In this document: in pieces, positions 42,440-53,398 of the stretch
How positions within the stretch are numbered: the stretch's first letter is position 1
How the letters are laid out: each line of letters begins with the position of its first letter
Source of the DNA: Chara braunii
Lineage: Eukaryota > Streptophyta > Charophyceae > Charales > Characeae
Assembly (NCBI GenBank): GCA_003427395.1
Contig: BFEA01000009.1
Coordinates: 4,549,105-4,608,439 of the forward strand
DNA: 59,335 nt
Direction of reading: 5' to 3'
Made by a program: the position numbers and the translations under genes
The notes under the pieces: model-generated
The model's database searches: none
Told to the model about the DNA's origin: nothing
The model's input: the letters and a program-made list of their open reading frames with translations, nothing else

Positions 42440-43620
42440 GGGGTTTGTTATGTTCGGGGGATGACGGTAGTCAGAATCCGCCTCTCTCTCGCCTCGCACT
42501 ACCAATGTCCAACATTTGGGGGAGGAGGGGTGTGGGGAGGTGGAGGCATAGGTCCCCCTCTCCCCACACATGCACATCATCCATGATGTGCATCCAACGA
42601 ACCAGTCACACCGAAACAATTTCGCAAGGCTTTGACTGTTTGACATGAATTTTCTCCTCCGCAGAAGCAGATCATGCTCACAACCTGAATTTTCCCTCGC
42701 ACTGACAATGCGATGAGGTGCAGGAAAGGGGAAGGTGTGGCCCCCCCCCCCCCTCTCCACACATGCACATCGTCCAAGATGTCCATCCAACAAACCGGTC
42801 GGTGCGGTCACACTGAAACTATTTTGCAAGGTGACAAAATACACACACAGACTCCGACATGAAGTCTGATCCGCAAAAACAGACCACACTCATGACCTCA
42901 ACTTTCTGCCGCACTAAGGGCAGACCCACACTCGGGACTCAAAATCCCAGAATCGCATAATCAGTGGCCAGATCCAGTCCTCCTCAAAGAAGAACTCGAT
43001 CCGGCTGCTCATTTTGCTATTCTATGATTTTGAGGGTCGAGTGTGAGTATACTCTAACAATGTCCAACATTTCGGGGAAGCTGGCATCCATGATATGCAT
43101 CCAACGAACCAGTCGCACTGAAACAATTTTGCCAGTCGGTACTTCGATTCATATTATTGAATGGAATCCAGGCCAAGGCGCCACATTCGTTCGCGCTGCA
43201 GGGAGTTTTGCTCAATTGATTCAAAAACGTGAGGCAACCGTCAGGTTGCGGTACCCTCAAAGCCTCAGGCGCGTGTTATTGTCTATAAATTCTCAGGCTT
43301 TGACATGGTCCCACCTGCAGACACAGACAACACCCACAACCTTCCATGCTGTGCATCCAATGAACCAGTCACACCGGAACAATTTGGCAAGCTGGCAAAA
43401 TACACGCACAGGCTTTGACATGAAGAAGTCTCATCCGCAAAAAACAGATTGCACTCACAACCTGAATTTCTCCTCGAGCTGACAATGTTAAACATTTGAA
43501 GGCGGAGGGGTGTGGGGAGGGGTGCATCCCATTATCATTATTTTGCCTGCGTCACTCAGCCGGAGGTTCCAAGTTCCAACAAACCAGTTACACAGAGACA
43601 ATCTGGCTGTACACACTTGA
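42440..43620. repeat. Diverged long tandem array (about five units of 195-315 bp)
   Basis: The phrase GTGCATCCAACGAACCAGTC followed by ACAC.GAAACAATTT recurs with changes at about 42575, 42782, 43096, 43352 and 43570. Each copy is accompanied by relatives of CCAACATTTGGGG, GGGGTGTGGGGAGG and GCTCACAACCTGAATTT. No coding potential is evident. The array ends about 200 bp before element D. Confidence 0.7.
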
Positions 43621-44104
43621 GTATGCCCCTATGCAAGGAAACTGAACAGAAGCGAGATGACGATATTCAGATTGCACAATCACATTGAAAGCCAGGTCGT
43701 ATCACAGTGTTCAGAAAGCAGCATTGCACCAATATAACACCAATGGAGAATCGTAGCACTGAAAACCAATGTTAATGAGAGCTTACTCTTGCCACCGCCA
43801 ACATATATATCCAGTCCCTATGTTGCATACTGTAACGGTGCAGACCAGAACAAGAACCGACCTCTCGATACAAAGTACAAGATAGCGTAGCGGAAGACTT
43901 AGATACCAATGATCCGAACAATCAATATTGCAATGCAGCCCCGAACATACATCATCATCATCATTCCATGGTGTGAAGGGGTCTGGCGCTCACACAGGAA
44001 GAATGCGCCAGCCCCAACCATACACAGACGAAGAAGAGGGGGGTTAGACGAAGAAGAGGGGAAGATGGGAATGTCGTCAACACCAAGTCTTCAGCACAGG
44101 CCCA

Positions 44105-44384
44105 NNNNNNNNNNNNNNNNNNNNNNNNNNNNNNNNNNNNNNNNNNNNNNNNNNNNNNNNNNNNNNNNNNNNNNNNNNNNNNNNNNNNNNNNNNNNNNNN
44201 NNNNNNNNNNNNNNNNNNNNNNNNNNNNNNNNNNNNNNNNNNNNNNNNNNNNNNNNNNNNNNNNNNNNNNNNNNNNNNNNNNNNNNNNNNNNNNNNNNNN
44301 NNNNNNNNNNNNNNNNNNNNNNNNNNNNNNNNNNNNNNNNNNNNNNNNNNNNNNNNNNNNNNNNNNNNNNNNNNNNNNNNNNNN
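44105..44384. other. Assembly gap (280 N)
   Basis: A run of N inside the LTR. Single N bases also occur at 44733 and 44738. Confidence 0.99.
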
Positions 44385-44462
44385 GGAGCTGGAGCTATGG
44401 CGCCACAGGTAAGTCTCACTGGCCTCCGCCAGCCATCTCTCCCCAACACTACTACTACCACC

Positions 44463-44567
44463 TACTAGCGCCCAGCGCTGAAGACTACTGCTATGGCTAC
44501 TGGCACCCAGCGCTGAAGACTACTGCTATGGCTACTGGCGCCCAGCGCTGAAGACTACTGCTAGCGC
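44463..44567. repeat. 35-bp tandem repeat, three units, inside the LTR
   Basis: Units at 44463, 44498 and 44533 share CCAGCGCTGAAGACTACTGC. They differ at a few positions. A separate diverged series of AGGCTGAAA.GAC units occupies about 44886-45020. Confidence 0.9.
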
Positions 44568-45069
44568 TAAGCTACTCCGGCAGCGCTCCTCCTGAGTGCT
44601 GCGGCCGAATCCTGAAGACTACTCCTGCCTTCTGTCCAACTACCTACCCGTGAAGTGCATGGGAACTCCCTATGTACTACTCGGCCTGCCTCCTGACTGC
44701 AGGGCGAGGCAGTCCAGGAGGCTGCTCTTGCCNATGCNGAAGGGAGTCAGGGGCTGCCGCTGCAGCTCCTGCTTGAGGCTGTCGTGGGAACAGGCCAAAA
44801 ATAGCCTATTCCCGAAATCCTGGTTTTGTGCCTGAGTGTTAGGGCAGGTCGATCTTACGAGGGCCCGAAAGTGGCCCTCCGTTTCAGGCTGAAAGGACTC
44901 AGGGCTGAAAAGCCCTGTATTAGGCTGAAACGACATAGGGCCAGCAGGCCCTCGTTTTCAATCTTTCAGGCTGAAACGACACGGGGCCTGTAAGCCCTTA
45001 TTTCTAGGCTTTTAGGCTGAGAATGCGGGACGGGCCCTGCAGGCCCGTGTGGCTACGCAGTATGCCACA

Positions 45070-45081
45070 CCCCCCCCTCCT
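45070..45081 (-). promoter_or_regulatory. Element D polypurine tract
   Basis: The complement reads AAGGAGGGGGGGG-type purines immediately before the TG of the 3' LTR. This is the expected primer for plus-strand DNA synthesis. Confidence 0.75.
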
Positions 45082-45094
45082 TGAAAAACCGAGC

Positions 45095-45352
45095 TTACCT
45101 GCAAGGGCGAAGCTGTCTGTCTGAGGGAGGGACCACAGTCCGGGTGGGAGGGGCAGGTCGTGAAGGTCCTTGAGCTAACCTTTGTCGCTCGTAGTGAGCG
45201 TAAATCAGCGGTGCGGATGCTTTCAAATATGTTCCTGAAATCCACCGAGTGTCACCGGGATCGCATGCTTTGAATGTCACTTTGTACTGTCGAGGCTTGC
45301 TGTCGTACTTGCGATCCGTGATGACGCAGTCAACTTCCTGATGACCATCCAT
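45095..45352 (-). CDS. Element D chromodomain and C-terminal tail
   Basis: An 85-residue frame starts MDGHQEVDCVITDRKYDSKP and continues RQYKVTFKACDPGDTRWISG, with YLKASAPLIYAHYERQRLAQ, then a basic/proline tail. The layout (short acidic start, Y-V-F strand, W after a turn, closing helix) fits a chromodomain. It lies 19 bp beyond the stop of the integrase tail in the same direction, and in a complete element the two would be fused. Confidence 0.65.
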   Translation of the reverse strand: MDGHQEVDCVITDRKYDSKPRQYKVTFKACDPGDTRWISGTYLKASAPLIYAHYERQRLAQGPSRPAPPTRTVVPPSDRQLRPCR

Positions 45353-45370
45353 TGAAGGAGGATCCTGCGA

Positions 45371-45888
45371 TCATCGGCCCGGGAAGTCGTTGCTCTTAGC
45401 CGGTGTGTATGTTTCCAGCTTCGAGGCGTGAAAGACTAGATGGACCATCAGATGCGGGGGGATGTTGATCACAAATGAAGGGCCATCGGGCTCATCGCCC
45501 GCGGCTGATGTTACGGGCCATGGTCCAAACCATTTGGGAAGCAGTTTGCGTGAAACATCCTGTTCCAGTGCAAACTCTTCCGCGGAGACCCAAACCAGAT
45601 CACCGACGCAGATGGGACATGGCACGCGACGCTCGTTGGCTTGCTGCTGCATGCGGACTTGAGCCTTTTGCATATTCGCGCGGGCTTCAACCAGCAATTC
45701 CCTGTACTTCCGGACGGAAGCGGGAGAGCAAGCGGCGTCGATGTCAGCTGGTCGTGGGAGGAGAAGGTCGGCGAAGATACGGCCTTTCCGTCCACCGTGG
45801 TTCAACTCGAATGGAGTCACGCCGATCGCCGGGTGCACTGAAGTGTTGTAGGCAAACTCGATGTCGGGGAGGCGGTGTCGAGCGCATC
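45371..45888 (-). pseudogene. pol: Element D integrase C-terminal half (downstream of insertion)
   Basis: The open frame gives RLPDIEFAYNTSVHPAIGVT, PFELNHGGRKGRIF, a helical region with RKYRELLVEARANMQKAQVR, then the GPY/F module GDLVWVSAEEFAL, RKLLPKWFGPWPVTSAAGDE and HLMVHLVFHASKLETY. The upstream half ends at 53405 with RTLICPD. The two halves join at CGGACC with almost no residues missing, which proves the insertion between them. Without the insertion this would be an intact integrase tail. Confidence 0.88.
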
Positions 45889-45894
45889 GGTCCG

Positions 45895-46630
45895 ACACTA
45901 CTCAAGGGCAGCGCGGGACCCTCTCGGTCGCGTCATGCAGGAGTTGGATCTCATTCCTCGTCGCGGTACATACACGGAGCTTCTGCAAGCCGCTCCGGCC
46001 GAGTGCGCCAGCCATACCTCTCGCGAGCCTCTACGACAGGATAGGGCCTACACGAGGCACGACTTACCTCCACCTTACGGGAGCTGTCACCTCCCTTTGG
46101 TGGGCGTATCCCCGCTGAGCTACCAGTCCACAGTAAGAAAGCTAATCAGTTGCAATCACAGAGGTGGACCAGCGGAGGGCGTTTCTCGTTCGCTGTAGCA
46201 TATGGGGTACGCGCGGTATTACGCCTCCGTCGAACCCGCACGCGAACCGACATCTTGGGGGGCTGAGGTCCCAAGCGCGACTCGTCGGTGGTCGACTAGG
46301 ACGTATCCCATACGCCACGCGCACACCACTATAAGGAACGCAAAAAGTAAAACACACACTCAACATACACACGAAACGATACAACACAAACAACGTGACA
46401 ACGCTCCTAGCCCCTCGGTAGCCATCCCATAACTTTTCCGATGCGGACTCGGATAGGCGTCGCGCGCGAGACTTAGTATAAAACCGCACGGACGCAGGGC
46501 TTTCTCATATCGACTCGCAATGTAAGCATGCGCAAGCAGTCGCAGTGATGGCGTACTATGTAGTGTCCATTGTCAAGCGGTCCCCCGTGGATCCGAGTAC
46601 CGCTTATGACACTCAAGTGCCAGACTCAAA
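45895..46630. other. GC-rich start of the insertion, TATA-like box
   Basis: No recognised gene. A + strand frame to 46198 is open but has no motif. TATAAAA at 46477-46483 in a GC-rich setting is a promoter candidate. Transcription from it would begin about 100-130 nt before the hairpin cluster at 46632. Confidence 0.35.
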
Positions 46631-46631
46631 G

Positions 46632-46779
46632 TATCGTGAGGGTCTACTCCCTCACGATATTGCACGGCTCAAGGAATAGCCGTGCGGCCGCCGCGAGACC
46701 TCGAGCCTTTGGCTTGAGTGTCTCGGCAGGCGGGGCGAATAGGCTCTGCGCGGGGGAAAATACCTTCTATGCAGAGTCT
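46632..46779. repeat. Cluster of four strong hairpins
   Basis: Hairpin 1: 46632-46659, stem of 11 bp (TATCGTGAGGG), 6-nt loop. Hairpin 2: 46662-46685, 8 bp (GCACGGCT), 8-nt loop. Hairpin 3: 46694-46725, 14 bp with one bulge and one G-T pair, 3-nt loop. Hairpin 4: 46741-46779, 9 bp with one G-T pair, 21-nt loop. Successive hairpins are separated by only 2 to 15 bases. Such packing is unlikely by chance and suggests a structured RNA leader or DNA structure. Confidence 0.75.
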
Positions 46780-46955
46780 AAGGCTTGGGATGTCCTCGAA
46801 TCACGGCCCAGGACCAGCGTCCGACTAAGAACTCAGAAAAAGTATACAATCAAGAGGCGGGGGTTTTCTGCCTACCTCATCCCCCATTTACCCCTTAATA
46901 CGCTGGCCCCTTGGATCATGTGAACTTCCAACATAGGTATACACATATATATATA

Positions 46956-47001
46956 TCGTCAAATAGAACTGCCCGGTAAACCGTAGGCAGAGAGGGAGAA
47001 G
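46956..47001 (-). repeat. Short repeat with conserved hairpin, copy 2
   Basis: A relative of 38738-38800, here inserted directly in a TATATA tract on both sides. On the minus strand the CTGCC...GGCAG hairpin is kept, with a T-G pair where copy 1 has T-A. Confidence 0.6.
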
Positions 47002-47279
47002 TATATACAAGGGGGGATAGGTATGTGACGATCGCTTCTCACAATCACAGTAAGGCTCCTCACAACCATATATATATGTGCGATCGCAGGCAGTCAAATT
47101 CAAAATCCGAACCACAGAACATACCTGCAATCACACTCTTGAACCACAGTCTACAAGTTCATGGAGAATAATCTCCATATCACGATCTCACTGAAATCAT
47201 CCTAATTAAGTAGGTCTAAGCTTACCTTTAAGCAGGAGCCAAAGCAAAGGTAGACCCTAGCATAATTTCCTCTACACGG

Positions 47280-48020
47280 GGTGGATCTCCCAGAATTGTC
47301 ACCTGTCAAATATAACCTAACTCCTCTAAGTTAGGAAAATTTCGGCAGCGCTTCCCGTAGGAAAAATGCCATTGCAGAATTTGTACTAGCTAAAAATTCA
47401 GACTTTTGGATTTTAGAAAGTCAAAATTTGTCTAACTCCCTGATTTAGTAAACCACCTGTCAAATATAACCTAACTCCTCTAAGTTAGGAGAATTTCGGC
47501 AGCGCTTCCCGTAAAAAAAGTGTCATCGCAAAATTTGTACTAGCTCAAAAATCATACTTTTGGATTTAAGAAAGTCAAAATTTGTCTAACTCCCTGATTT
47601 AGTAAAAATTTAGGCAGCACTTCCTTCAGAAAAAAAGACTTCCCAGATTTATACAAAGTCAAATATGAACTCAAACATAAAGTCTGAGTTCTGTAAAGAC
47701 ATAATTTTAACCAACTCCTTAGATTTGTAGAAATTTCGGCAGCGCTTCCCGTAGAGAAAGTGCTATTCCAAGATTTATACAAAGCTAAGCTTAGAATCTG
47801 AAGTAACTTTGACCCTTTCAAGACCCAATTTTGTCTAACTCCCTGAATTACTAAAAATTTGGGCAGCACTTCCTTTAGAGAAAGAGGCTTCCCAGATCTT
47901 TACTAAGTAAAAAAACCAACAAGACCGGATCCTAAAGAAGACAAAGTTTTGACTAACTCCTTGGTTTTGTAGAAATTTCGGCAGCGCTTCCCGTAGAGAA
48001 AGTGACTTACCAACATTTAT
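47280..48020. repeat. Dimeric satellite: alternating monomers of about 120 bp
   Basis: Type A cores (TTCGGCAGCGCTTCCCGTA) start at 47341, 47495, 47735 and 47977. Type B cores (TT.GGCAGCACTTCCTT) start at 47610 and 47859. After the first pair the order is A-B-A-B-A, and A-to-A spacing is 240 and 242 bp, giving a higher-order unit of about 241 bp. The first spacing (154 bp) is a separate duplication with CACCTGTCAAATATAACC. Confidence 0.85.
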
Positions 48021-48313
48021 ACAAGACCAAGTATAAATAAAAGATCCTAGAAAATGCAAAAAATGATCTAAGTAAGAAAATTTCAGCTCAGAAAATGCAG
48101 GAACTGAAACAAACCTATGGCTCTAGCACGTGGCGAGCAACTAAAGCAACTACCTATCAACTGAAACTCAGACTAAGTAGTGGCATCACTCAGTCACATG
48201 CAGACCAACCCATAAAGGTAAGTGCTCTCATCATCCCCAAGTCAATTTAGCAAACAATAGTTCATAGTCTTTCAATGATTTATCCCCTTATACCCAACTT
48301 ACATAGGGCATAA

Positions 48314-49012
48314 GGCTAGACCACCCAAACTTATGGAACATGTCTAGCCCAACCATGAAGTATACACAAACATAGGGCAGAACAACTTTTCTCTTCTTTG
48401 GGCATGTGACTAGGGCACCCTAGTCGCCCTGAACTGTTTAAGTATCCAAAATTTATATAATTGTCTGCACTTAGTCTTTTGAGGTAGCATATAACTGAGC
48501 CGATCATCTTTAGCTCAAGACTCAGCCTACCCCTTCGTACCACAAGTTTTATTCTTAATTAGTACTTTCTGCAGTTGGTGATAAGCTATAGTCAGACCAC
48601 CCAAACTTATGGAACCCTGTCTGACTAGCCTGTTCATAGATAATATAGTAATAGAGTATAACAAAGTTATAACCTTCTAGTTCCAGCATGTGCGAGGCGT
48701 TGGACCAAGACCACCCAAACTTATGGAACATGTCTTGGGCCTCAGCCTGGTTCATTTCTCCCCAAAAACCAAAGCAGGAAGAGGCTGAGTCACCCAAACT
48801 TATAGAACATGCTTAGACCTCCTCGTTCAGGAACTAAAGAAACTAGCAAAACCCAAAGTAAACAAGGCGACCAAGCCACCCAAACTTATGGAACATGCTT
48901 GGTCCCTGAAAAGTCAAACACAGTCAACCCTCACAAGTCAGAGCAACCAGACCACCCAAACTTATGGAACTTGTCTGGTCCTCGCCTTCCCAAACTTATC
49001 GAATTGGCCCAG
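48314..49012. repeat. Array of six (plus one decayed) hairpins with conserved loop and covarying stems
   Basis: Stem/loop positions: 48314-48349 (GGCTAGAC, 8 bp), 48589-48627 (TAGTCAGAC, 9 bp), 48705-48738 (CCAAGAC, 7 bp), 48781-48821 (CTGAGT plus GAGG after a 1-nt bulge, with G-T pairs), 48869-48904 (GACCAAGC, 8 bp), 48946-48979 (ACCAGAC, 7 bp). Each right arm is the reverse complement of its own left arm. The loop is CACCCAAACTTATGGAACAT or differs by one to three bases. A seventh at about 48984-49012 has lost most pairing. Stems differ between copies while pairing is kept, so structure appears to be under selection or produced by the copying mechanism. Confidence 0.85.
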
Positions 49013-52000
49013 CCTTTGGTTGACCCAGTCAAACGTTATGCAATACAACCTTTCTCCCACCCTTCCCCCAGATGCAACCCCACAATCTTCTTTCAACCAG
49101 GCAAAGAAGTTGAAACTGACATTATACACACATTCCTTTACTTAGTCTGGTTATGTCCTGAAGAGAAAGCAAGAATCATAGGGACAGGCATGCATACACT
49201 AATCAACTACAGGGGGGATATGCAAACATGGGTGTAGTGGGTTCTATAGGTAGAGATGGATTACCTGACGGTTCCCTGCCTCCAGAACCTCGCCTAGGTT
49301 CCGGCAGAGCTCCCGCAATCGGTGGGCTGACTCCCCACAGAGTCTTGTTGCGGTCCTACAGGTTGCAATCCCGCCTGCCGCCTTCCTCTCAGAACTGGAT
49401 TAATATAAGGGTTTCAGCCTCTCAAGATATAAGAAGGGGACAACACAACTCTCAGGAGAGGGCCTTGATACCTTCATTCGCCTGCGGGCCCCGCAATGGC
49501 AGCCAACGTGACAGCTTCTTCAACTTCTGAAGTAGAGCTACCGAAATCAACCCCCTGACGACCTCCCAAATTGCAGCACTAACCCCCCTACTCGTCCAGC
49601 CTAACTGCCCCATGTCTCAATACCTTCCCTTAGCCCAATTGCGGCCGCACAACAGCCTGCAACAACCCTTAGATGGCCCACAACAATATGCAGTAACCCG
49701 CAACAGCAGTCTGTACGCAGCAGTAGTACTCAGTGGTGGTCAATAGAAACAGCAGCAGCACGCGTCCAGTCCGCAACAGCAACACACAACAGTAGTTCAC
49801 ACACTATCAATCAGCAGCCGCAGTCGGCACGCAGTAGGCAGCTGTAACATGTGCCCCACCAACAGCAGCAGCAGCTGTGCTCAGTCAATCACAGCGACGA
49901 CCGTTCTTGCCCAGCTACCGAACATAGCAGCAGTTCACAGCGGCAGTCAACAGCAACAATTTGCATGCAGTACGCAGCAGCGGCCTGTGCACAGCCCACA
50001 GGCGCAGCAACCGTGCACAGTCCACAGATGCAGCAACCGTTCGTAGCTGCCAGTTGCGGCCAGCATCATGCCAGCAGGTAAGTCTCCCCAGCTCAACAGC
50101 TGTATGACTCACTAATCAGCCAGTATATACTGCCAGCCATGACCAGACGCAGCGGCAGTATACTGCATCAAGCGCATAGGGCCCAGACTTAGCAGTAAGT
50201 GCAGCAACCCGTCGCACCAGCAGTACGCCCCGAGATGACGCTTCGCTGCTCAAATATTGTTCGCAACACTGCACACCCTTGATGAAACTGTAGTCCCCCT
50301 TCTCCGAGTAGCTGTCGCAGTAAGCTGTCAACAGTTATTAGGTAATTTTAACAGCAACCCCCCCCAACTAAGAGGGCCACACACAGCTCAGAGTACCAGT
50401 TCCGGTGCCCCAGCAACTCCCTCAGGGGTAACAGCCGCAGCGATGGCCAGCAATCAAGCAGCAGCCACAACCTGCCAACATGACCAGCGGTATAACAGCC
50501 ATCGAAGGTGGCACGGTAACAGGCCCAATGCAACAGTGAGCAGAGATGGTGCAACCAGTGGTAGACTGTAGCCAACCGTAGCGATTGCAGCCGCCCGTAG
50601 CGGCCAGTAAAACCAAACGGGGTGCGTGATGATGCCACCCAGGGTGCTGCGACTCAAGCTTCGGTCACCTGCTACTTTAGCCTAACAAGAAGGTCAGCGC
50701 CCCAGCCAAACTTCTCGCTGCTCCAACTCAGTCAATAGGTACGTCGCTCAATTCCTCATCAGTGGTCCGGTCTTCTAATTTTGTTAAACTTTGTATCCTC
50801 CTCCATTGATTCTTACACGCAAATGGCCACGATCCCGATTACATACATTCGGGATGAGAGACGAACACCCAATCCTAGAAGTTGGCGAGCTTCAGGTAAG
50901 CCCTTTCCTTCTCCACTCGCGCCTCCGCCATCTTCTATACGACTTTTCTTCCTACTAACCCTTACTCCACTAACATCCTGGTAGCCCTGGTGTCGGATTC
51001 GAGGTCGCCTGCCTCGAAGACCCGAAATTCATCCTCTTCTTGACCTATTTTTATCAAGGGTCGTTGTAGCCGCGTACTCTCTACTGCGCCCTCCCTATCC
51101 CTCTCATAGTTGCCATCCTGGACAACGTTCTGCACGTACCTGGCGCGCTCCCTCATCCCAACTCAATCTCCTTTCCACATCTTTGACTCCCTCCTGTTCG
51201 TTGAAGCTGCCTCCGCCGGTATTCACCTGTCCGCTTCACCACCTTGTCGAATGTACCTAGCGGGAAAACCACTCCTCGGTTCATTCGTCTCCTACTCACT
51301 CTTCTTTTATCGCGCACTCTATTACCAACATAACTCTACGACTAACCCCTGATTCCCCAATTCTGACCTTACCACCCGATTCTCAATATCCAAAACCCCC
51401 GTATCGCACTTTTACTCGACTGATCTTACTAGGCGTCGGGTGGGGTTAAGGGACTTTCACCGCGGCCATCTTCGCCAAAACTTCCCCTCTGCGCAGCACC
51501 CTCTTGATACACCAACCAACCTGCTACCCTATTATAAAATCTAACTGCGGCATCGGCTTCGCTCACCTAAAAAAAACCCACTTCATATCCTAGTTTGTGC
51601 GCTCCTACTCAGAAACGAGTGAGAGCAGTCGTTCTCCTTCTCACCATATCCACACCCCGACAGCTCTACGCACCATATTTCCTCACTCACTCCCATTCTA
51701 CAACTCGGTTATGAAGACTAACTCTACCCATAGATTCGCCTTACCACAAGAACATAGTTTCGGCTTTTACCCTGCCGAAATCCCTCTTGAAATGTGCGCG
51801 ATATGTGTTTTCCCGTACTTCTCCTTCTTCACTCCCCGCCATCTCCAGCCTCCAACGCACCTGGCGCGGTATGCCGCCCAGGTTCATTTTCTTTTTCTAC
51901 TGCGTTCCTACTTCGACTTTCCGTGCGTCCGCTCCGCCCTACACCGCTCGGTCCCACAGTTACGCAGCCAAGTCGTTCCTCCGCTCACTCCTGTCTTCCC

Positions 52001-52061
52001 AACTTGCGCACGTACCCGGCTCGAAATCGCACCTGGGTTCGCCCTCCTCGTCGCCTCACCC

Positions 52062-52126
<65 letters not shown>

Positions 52127-53398
52127 CGACACACGCGCCTCTTCGCAGCGCAGCTACGGCGGGCTCCCTTCTCGACGGCGTTCCTCCCTGTCATCTACCA
52201 CGACCTCCGGCTCTACAGCCCGTCGTCACCCAGACCGCTGTCCCAGTGCTTCCGCATGGGTTACGCAGGCATGACTGACTGACTACTGGCCGCCTCTTCA
52301 TTTATAATTCTGCAGCTTGTTGACCTGCTCCCCCCCCCTTGGCTTAGGCCCTGGTCTGCGCAGTCCCATCCTGTACCTGCTTAACTGGTTCGGAGGGACT
52401 GGGACTGGACACCCTGACTTTGCACTGGCAGTTTTGACTGCCAGCCCAGTGGCCTTGACCCGGCTGATGGTTCTGGGCAGCCTCCGATAGCCCATTCTGG
52501 GACTGTCCTCAGCCCTTCAGTATCCCAGTAGCCACGACCTTGACTTTTAGAAACCGCAACAACTAGACCCTATGCCTTCAAAGGCTGCTGCAGCTGCGAC
52601 CCTCGACACTCCTGTCAAATCAAGCAAGCCAAAAAATAGTGAGTAAAAAAAAACAAAGAATAATAAGGAAACTAATGCGATAGGGGATGGATAACCTAAC
52701 CTACCGGTACTCCCTTGGTCTTGCTTAATGAGCCCGCCACCGGACTCCCCCAACAAAAACTAAGGGGGATAATCCCGCGGGACCCTCAACCCCTCAGCCC
52801 TTCAATGCTCCAATGCTCCTGCTCCGCCGTCCGCGAGCCTCGATCCCCGTATCTCCGCCGTGTAAGTCTAGTACCGTAACCTATAGGGCTAAGCCCAAGC
52901 CTGAGACCAACATGCGCGAAATCCTATATGAAGTGGCGCTGCGCAGTGCTCAGGGCCGAGAAATGCCCCGGGCTGTTCCTCAGCCTGCACTCGCACCTAC
53001 GACCACTGAATGTCCACGCCGGCGAGTCCCAACTGTACCATGGCTATTACACACGTCATTCCACGCGTCTAGCTTACCGCCATTTAGACGCGCCGGGCAA
53101 AAAAAACGGATCATTTCAAAAATTTCCTAGTTTAATCAGAGAGACGATAAGACTCAGTCGGCCAGTTACACCGACTCCCCGATCACACAAGGGAACAAAA
53201 TCACCCGCGCACCTTAAGACTGCGCGCCCACTCACGCTCTACTCTAGTCAACCATCCCATCAGCGTAACCCAACAGACTCAGCCGCGGCTCTCGCGGTAC
53301 ACTTTAGACCTTTAAACTTACTTCCTCTCACCTGCAAATACCAGGGCGGATACCCTTGTCAGGGTATTCGCACCGACAACAGTCAACCCAATCTTTCT
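49013..53398. other. Rest of the insertion: CAG/CAA-rich, CT-rich and unassigned DNA
   Basis: 49630-50600 is rich in CAG/CAA/GCA words and in two frames would encode Gln/Ser/Ala-rich peptide. A (TC)n tract of about 58 bp lies at 52067-52124. 52300-53350 has several frames without motifs. A hairpin GGATACCCT/AGGGTATTC at 53348-53369 lies 29 bp before the right end. No conserved protein domain is recognised. Confidence 0.5.

Larger units (their letters stand above)
43821..45069 (-). repeat. Element D 3' LTR (contains a gap)
   Basis: In the sense of the element the LTR starts TGTGGCATACTG (complement of 45058-45069) and ends CAGTATGCAACA (complement of 43821-43832), giving TG...CA ends with a 12-bp imperfect terminal inversion. 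Outside the start, the complement of 45070-45081 is the polypurine tract GGAGGGGGGGG. The LTR contains a 280-N gap and small tandem repeats. Confidence 0.85.

Noticed and set aside
45896-45905. CACTACTC at the left end of the insertion as a CACTA transposon end
   Set aside because: The right end lacks TAGTG, there is no terminal inverted repeat, and the target duplication is 6 bp where CACTA elements make 3.
48314-49012. CRISPR-like reading of the hairpin array (repeat plus spacers)
   Set aside because: The host is eukaryotic, spacing is irregular (about 75-275 bp), and the conserved part is a loop flanked by variable paired arms, not a direct repeat.
51597-52282. Three long overlapping + strand frames over 51.6-52.3 kb
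   Set aside because: They are open in all three frames because of the (TC)n tract, giving Ser-Leu runs, and show no conserved domain.
53348-53398. Terminal hairpin as a Helitron 3' end
   Set aside because: No CTRR end follows, the left end does not begin TC, and Helitrons do not make a 6-bp target duplication.
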